The notes beneath the pieces are model-generated. The model was not told where the DNA came from. It saw nothing but the letters and a program-made list of their open reading frames with translations, and did no database searches. Of a stretch of DNA of 34,219 bases, positions 30,284-34,219 are shown one piece after another. Source of the DNA: Lachnospiraceae bacterium (GTDB lineage Bacteria; Bacillota; Clostridia; Lachnospirales; Lachnospiraceae); contig JAQXIR010000142.1 in the NCBI GenBank assembly GCA_029007885.1, forward strand, positions 1 through 34,219, read 5' to 3'. Position 1 is the first letter of the stretch. Each line of letters begins with the position of its first letter. A program made the translations under genes and the position numbers.

Positions 30284-30841
30284 TTACACTCTGGAGAGAT
30301 ATTCACCTGTACGTGTGTCGATTTTAATTGTATCACCCTGATCTACGAATAACGGTACGGAAACAGTTGCTCCTGTTTCAACAGTAGCCGGTTTGGTAGC
30401 ACCGGTAGCGGTATCGCCTTTAAAGCCGGGTTCTGTCTCTGTGATAACCAATTCAACAAACAGCGGCGGTTCGATTGCAAATACATTTCCATTATGGGAA
30501 CATACTTTACACATCTCATTTTCTTTTACGAATTTTAATGCATCTCCGATGGCATCTTTGCCAAGAGCAATCTGTTCGTAGTTCTCTGTATCCATGAAAT
30601 AATATAAATCACCGTCGTTGTACAGATACTGCATATCTTTTCTATCGATACGTGCCTGTGGGCATTTTTCAGTCGGACGGAAAGTTTTTTCAACAACACC
30701 GCCGCTCTTGATGTTTTTTAATTTTGTTCTGACAAATGCGGCTCCCTTTCCGGGTTTTACATGCTGAAATTCGATAATCTGATAAATATTACCTTCTATT
30801 TCAATCGTAACACCATTTCTGAAATCACCTGCAGAAATCAT
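30284..30841 (-). CDS. efp: elongation factor P
   Basis: [59 protein letters not shown] is diagnostic. Start at ATG 30841 after AGGAGGAAT. Confidence 0.98.
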   Translation of the reverse strand: MISAGDFRNGVTIEIEGNIYQIIEFQHVKPGKGAAFVRTKLKNIKSGGVVEKTFRPTEKCPQARIDRKDMQYLYNDGDLYYFMDTENYEQIALGKDAIGDALKFVKENEMCKVCSHNGNVFAIEPPLFVELVITETEPGFKGDTATGATKPATVETGATVSVPLFVDQGDTIKIDTRTGEYLSRV

Positions 30842-30899
30842 AATTATTCCTCCTAAAATTTTCACGTTATAATTCTTTTCTAGTTTATACTATAATTCA

Positions 30900-31340
30900 T
30901 CATTTTTCAATAGTTTTTTCAAGCAGATAATCAACTGCCATCAGATAGCCGTTAAGTCCCTCACCAAATATCTGCCTATCGCATACCGGAGCCGTCACGG
31001 AAATCTTGCGGAACTCTTCTCTGCTGCTGATATCGGTAATGTGAACTTCTACTTTTGGAACACTAATACTTGCAAGGGCATCTCTGATTGCATAGCTATA
31101 ATGGGTGTATGCCCCCGGATTGATGATGATGCCTTCCGTTTTGTCAAAATAAGCTTCCTGTATTCTGTCAATGATTGCACCTTCATGATTGCTCTGAAAA
31201 AATACCGGCTCACAATGCTCCTTTTCACACTTCTCCCGGATAATAGAAAGCAGATATTCATAATCTTGTTTTCCATATAAATCCGGCTCACGGATTCCCA
31301 AAAAGTTTAGATTCGGACCGTTAATCACTAATATTTTCAT
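30900..31340 (-). CDS. aroQ: type II 3-dehydroquinate dehydratase
   Basis: MKILVINGPNLNFLGIREPDLYG, FFQSNHEGAIIDRIQEA, IINPGAYTHYSYAIRDAL. Confidence 0.97.
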   Translation of the reverse strand: MKILVINGPNLNFLGIREPDLYGKQDYEYLLSIIREKCEKEHCEPVFFQSNHEGAIIDRIQEAYFDKTEGIIINPGAYTHYSYAIRDALASISVPKVEVHITDISSREEFRKISVTAPVCDRQIFGEGLNGYLMAVDYLLEKTIEK

Positions 31341-31344
31341 CTTC

Positions 31345-31866
31345 TTATTTCTCACTCCTTCTGCAATATGACAAAATCTCATTCATAATCTCTTCAAAAG
31401 TCTTATCATCCGCCAAAATCACCACCTCGGCACCTTGTTCATAACATTCTTTTCTGGCATTCATCAAATCTTCGATTCTCCCTCTCGGATTTTCTCCCTG
31501 CAGAAGTGGTCTTTTTTCGTCATTTTTCAGTCGTCGGTATACCGTATCCGGAGATACCTTCAGATAAACAACAGTCCCCAGTTCTCTTAAAAGTCTCCTG
31601 TTTTCTTCTCTTACTGCAAGGCCGCCGCCGACAGAAATAACTGCCGGTTCTTTCTTTTGACGTAACAGTCTGCGAATACATTCCGTTTCCATATTACGAA
31701 AGGCTTTTTCTCCGTCGGATGCAAAAATATCCGAAATACTCTTTCCTTCTTCCTTTTCAATCAATTCATCGGTATCCAGGAAAGCAATGTCAAGTAAGCT
31801 TGCCAGTCTTTTTCCGACACTTGTCTTTCCACACCCCATAAATCCCGTTAAGATGATATTATTCAT
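31345..31866 (-). CDS. aroK: shikimate kinase
   Basis: NNIILTGFMGCGKTSVGKRLA (P-loop), DTDELIEKEEGKSI, SVGGGLAVREENR, RPLLQ. Confidence 0.96.
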   Translation of the reverse strand: MNNIILTGFMGCGKTSVGKRLASLLDIAFLDTDELIEKEEGKSISDIFASDGEKAFRNMETECIRRLLRQKKEPAVISVGGGLAVREENRRLLRELGTVVYLKVSPDTVYRRLKNDEKRPLLQGENPRGRIEDLMNARKECYEQGAEVVILADDKTFEEIMNEILSYCRRSEK

Positions 31867-32734
31867 GAATCCCACATTCCTTTTTCAATACTTCGTATAC
31901 GCTTGCGATAACATCCTCCGGAACCGTTACATTGTTCCACAGTTCATAAGCCAGTACGCCCTGATACAGCAGCATTTTAAGGCCATGGTATGCTTTGGCA
32001 CCCTGTTCTCTTGCAAGACGCATAAAAGTGGTTTCCTGCGGTGTATAAATCAAATCATAGACAACCCCTGCCTTTTGAAAGAAATTGGGTTCAGAAATCG
32101 GAGTTTCCTCCACATGCGGATACAATCCTGCTTTTGTAGCCTGCAGTACAAGATACCCCTCTCCCGGAATCTTGTCATATTCGCAAAGTGCAAGCGGTAT
32201 TACATTGGTAAAACCTGTTTTTTCTATAATTTCATCCCGGATTCTGACTGCTTTTTGGGGCGTACGATTCAGCAGATAGACTTCTTTTGCCTGCTTCCAT
32301 GCACATAAAAATGCTGCTGCTCTCGCCGCGCCTCCTGCACCTACTATGATAATCCTGTTTCCTGAGATTTCAATTCCCTCACTTAAGAGAGCTCGATATA
32401 GTCCCGGCATATCCGTATTATAGCCTTTATATCCGTTTTCTGTCCGCACCAGAGTATTGACTGCCCCAATTTGTTCGGCTTTACTGTCAATACTTTTAAG
32501 ATGTGGAATTACTGCACTTTTATATGGTACCGTAACGTTCATTCCCACGACACCGAGTGCAAAAGCTCCTGCAATGGCATTCGAAATATCCTCTTTTACG
32601 GGAAATGGTACATAGACCATATTTTTTCCCATACATGCAGCCAGCGTATTATGAATTGTCGGTGACATCGTATGCGTAACCGGATTGCCGATTACTCCCA
32701 TCAGTTCTGTTTTTCCGTTAATCATACTTATCAT
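31859..32734 (-). CDS. aroE: shikimate dehydrogenase
   Basis: GVIGNPVTHTMSPTIHN, GMNVTVPYKSAVIPHL, GAVNTLVRTENGYKGYNTD, GAGGAARAAAF. Confidence 0.96.
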   Translation of the reverse strand: MISMINGKTELMGVIGNPVTHTMSPTIHNTLAACMGKNMVYVPFPVKEDISNAIAGAFALGVVGMNVTVPYKSAVIPHLKSIDSKAEQIGAVNTLVRTENGYKGYNTDMPGLYRALLSEGIEISGNRIIIVGAGGAARAAAFLCAWKQAKEVYLLNRTPQKAVRIRDEIIEKTGFTNVIPLALCEYDKIPGEGYLVLQATKAGLYPHVEETPISEPNFFQKAGVVYDLIYTPQETTFMRLAREQGAKAYHGLKMLLYQGVLAYELWNNVTVPEDVIASVYEVLKKECGIHE

Positions 32735-34219
32735 TTTAATGAAATAACCAGAAACTCTTTTTGAGAATCCTGCGTATCCATTCCCTCCTGTAAATGTTTA
32801 ACAATACTCTGCTCATATTCTCCGGATTCTAACATCGACTGTGCAAATTCTCTGCGGATGCACAGATAATCAGATCCGTAATACGTTTCCCGAATATTTT
32901 CAAAAGTATCCTGCGGTGTAATCATTCCTTCCATTACATCCGGTCTGTAATAAGAGGAGCGAAAATCTATATCATTAAAAATGATAACAGATTTTTCCGG
33001 AATTTCTTCGTATTGTTCCTCCCATTGTGCCGTAAGCTGCTCATAATATCCACCTGTAGTTTTCACTCCTGCATTCATGCAAAGGGAAATGACTGCAATC
33101 AGAATCATTGCCGTCACACCGCCTCCGAAGAAACAGAATGCTTTCTTTCCTTTCAGGTAAGGAAGTAAAAGACCGATTAGCCCGATACAAATCAGGAAAG
33201 TTGCCGGTTCGAAAAAGCGAAAATAGAACGTGTCCATCGAGGATACATATCTGATTGCAATAAAAATCAGATAATACAAAATACCCATCGTAATCATAAC
33301 CGATTCCCTGCCGAAAAACTTCGCATGCCTTCCGACAAATACAGCCGCTCCCATGATGATGACACCCAATACAAAAACTTTCATCTCATATGGAAATCCC
33401 TCAATCAAGTCCGGAATCTGGAGAGAAAAAATATTGAAAAATTCCGTCAAAAGACTTTCGATTAAATCATTTGTCAGTTTTTCATAATCGTCCCACCAAA
33501 GCGTACGGCTTACCCCCGATGCCTTTCCGTTCATGATTTTATTCATCATCAGATATGCCAGACAGCATATTCCCGAAAGAAATGAAGATATTGTTAAGGA
33601 GACAGCCTTCTTTATCAGCAAACCGTCCTTTTTCTTGCAATATTGAATTGCCATGCACAGAATATAAAGTCCCGTCACAATAAAGACATAGATTCCAAAA
33701 TATCTTGTCAGGAAACAGCAAAGTCCAAGTATGGAAAGGAGCACATACCACTTTATCTTCGGTTCTTTTTCATTCAGTGTCTTCGCCAGAACAAGCGTAT
33801 ATGCTGCAAGAAACAACATAAACGGGATTTCGCTCCATGTATAATAAGTTAAATTCAAAAATCCGATGTTTGTCAAACAAAGTGCATAGACCCATGCATC
33901 TTCTTTAAACACAATCCTCATCAAAATCAAAATACCTGCAACAATAAGCATTGCCACAATCTTGGATGCCAAATAGGCATTCGCCTTTGTAATCACCATT
34001 ACCATTGCAATCATTGCTGGATAAATAATCGGCCAGTTTGCAAACCATGAGCGATATCCTGCCATCCCATCATAAGCAAATCCATTCCCGTTTACAAGAT
34101 TGACCGCTTCTCTTAAATATCCTGCCGAGTCTGCGGTAATATAAACACCTTTTTGATAAGCCCGAATATAGATACTGAGACAGACAGCAAAAAACAGCAA
34201 CAGAAAAAACAAATCATTT
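32731..34219 (-). CDS. polytopic GT-C-like membrane protein, 5' end outside the window
   Basis: Many TM segments, first loop ITADSAGYLREAVNLVNGNGF. The reading frame is open to the window edge (NDLFFLLLFF...), so the start given in the track is probably not the real one. Confidence 0.65.
   Translation of the reverse strand, partial: NDLFFLLLFFAVCLSIYIRAYQKGVYITADSAGYLREAVNLVNGNGFAYDGMAGYRSWFANWPIIYPAMIAMVMVITKANAYLASKIVAMLIVAGILILMRIVFKEDAWVYALCLTNIGFLNLTYYTWSEIPFMLFLAAYTLVLAKTLNEKEPKIKWYVLLSILGLCCFLTRYFGIYVFIVTGLYILCMAIQYCKKKDGLLIKKAVSLTISSFLSGICCLAYLMMNKIMNGKASGVSRTLWWDDYEKLTNDLIESLLTEFFNIFSLQIPDLIEGFPYEMKVFVLGVIIMGAAVFVGRHAKFFGRESVMITMGILYYLIFIAIRYVSSMDTFYFRFFEPATFLICIGLIGLLLPYLKGKKAFCFFGGGVTAMILIAVISLCMNAGVKTTGGYYEQLTAQWEEQYEEIPEKSVIIFNDIDFRSSYYRPDVMEGMITPQDTFENIRETYYGSDYLCIRREFAQSMLESGEYEQSIVKHLQEGMDTQDSQKEFLVISLK

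Noticed and set aside
31787-32308. 173-aa plus-strand ORF
   Set aside because: Antisense to aroE/aroK; no supporting signal.

Overview
This 34.2-kb window is a low-GC Firmicutes chromosomal segment, most like Lachnospiraceae/Clostridia by gene content; that taxonomy is inference. It is mainly housekeeping sequence on the minus strand. Recognisable genes are era-recO-glyS with a small yqzL-like ORF, an M16C metalloprotease, metA, ligA, an rluB-type pseudouridine synthase, gdhA, aroE-aroK-aroQ-efp and one tRNA-Arg(CCG). Plus-strand genes are a 1400-aa double-ATPase acyl-CoA dehydratase activase, a flavodiiron (FprA-type) protein and a GT-C-like membrane protein. I see no CRISPR array, prophage, transposon, rRNA or obvious defence island. 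No clear-cut new system is visible. The best leads are: (i) a sigma70-like protein that lacks the promoter-melting/recognition regions, coupled to an uncharacterised 136-aa gene and next to a rhomboid-like pseudoprotease with a zinc-ribbon tail; (ii) a gdhA leader with two mutually exclusive terminator-like hairpins behind a good promoter; (iii) a tandem activase in which both ATPase domains keep their Fe-S cysteines; (iv) an unannotated yqzL-like small ORF overlapping recO; (v) an internally deleted chemotaxis-receptor remnant. All calls come from reading the sequence and ORF track; no database searches were run.
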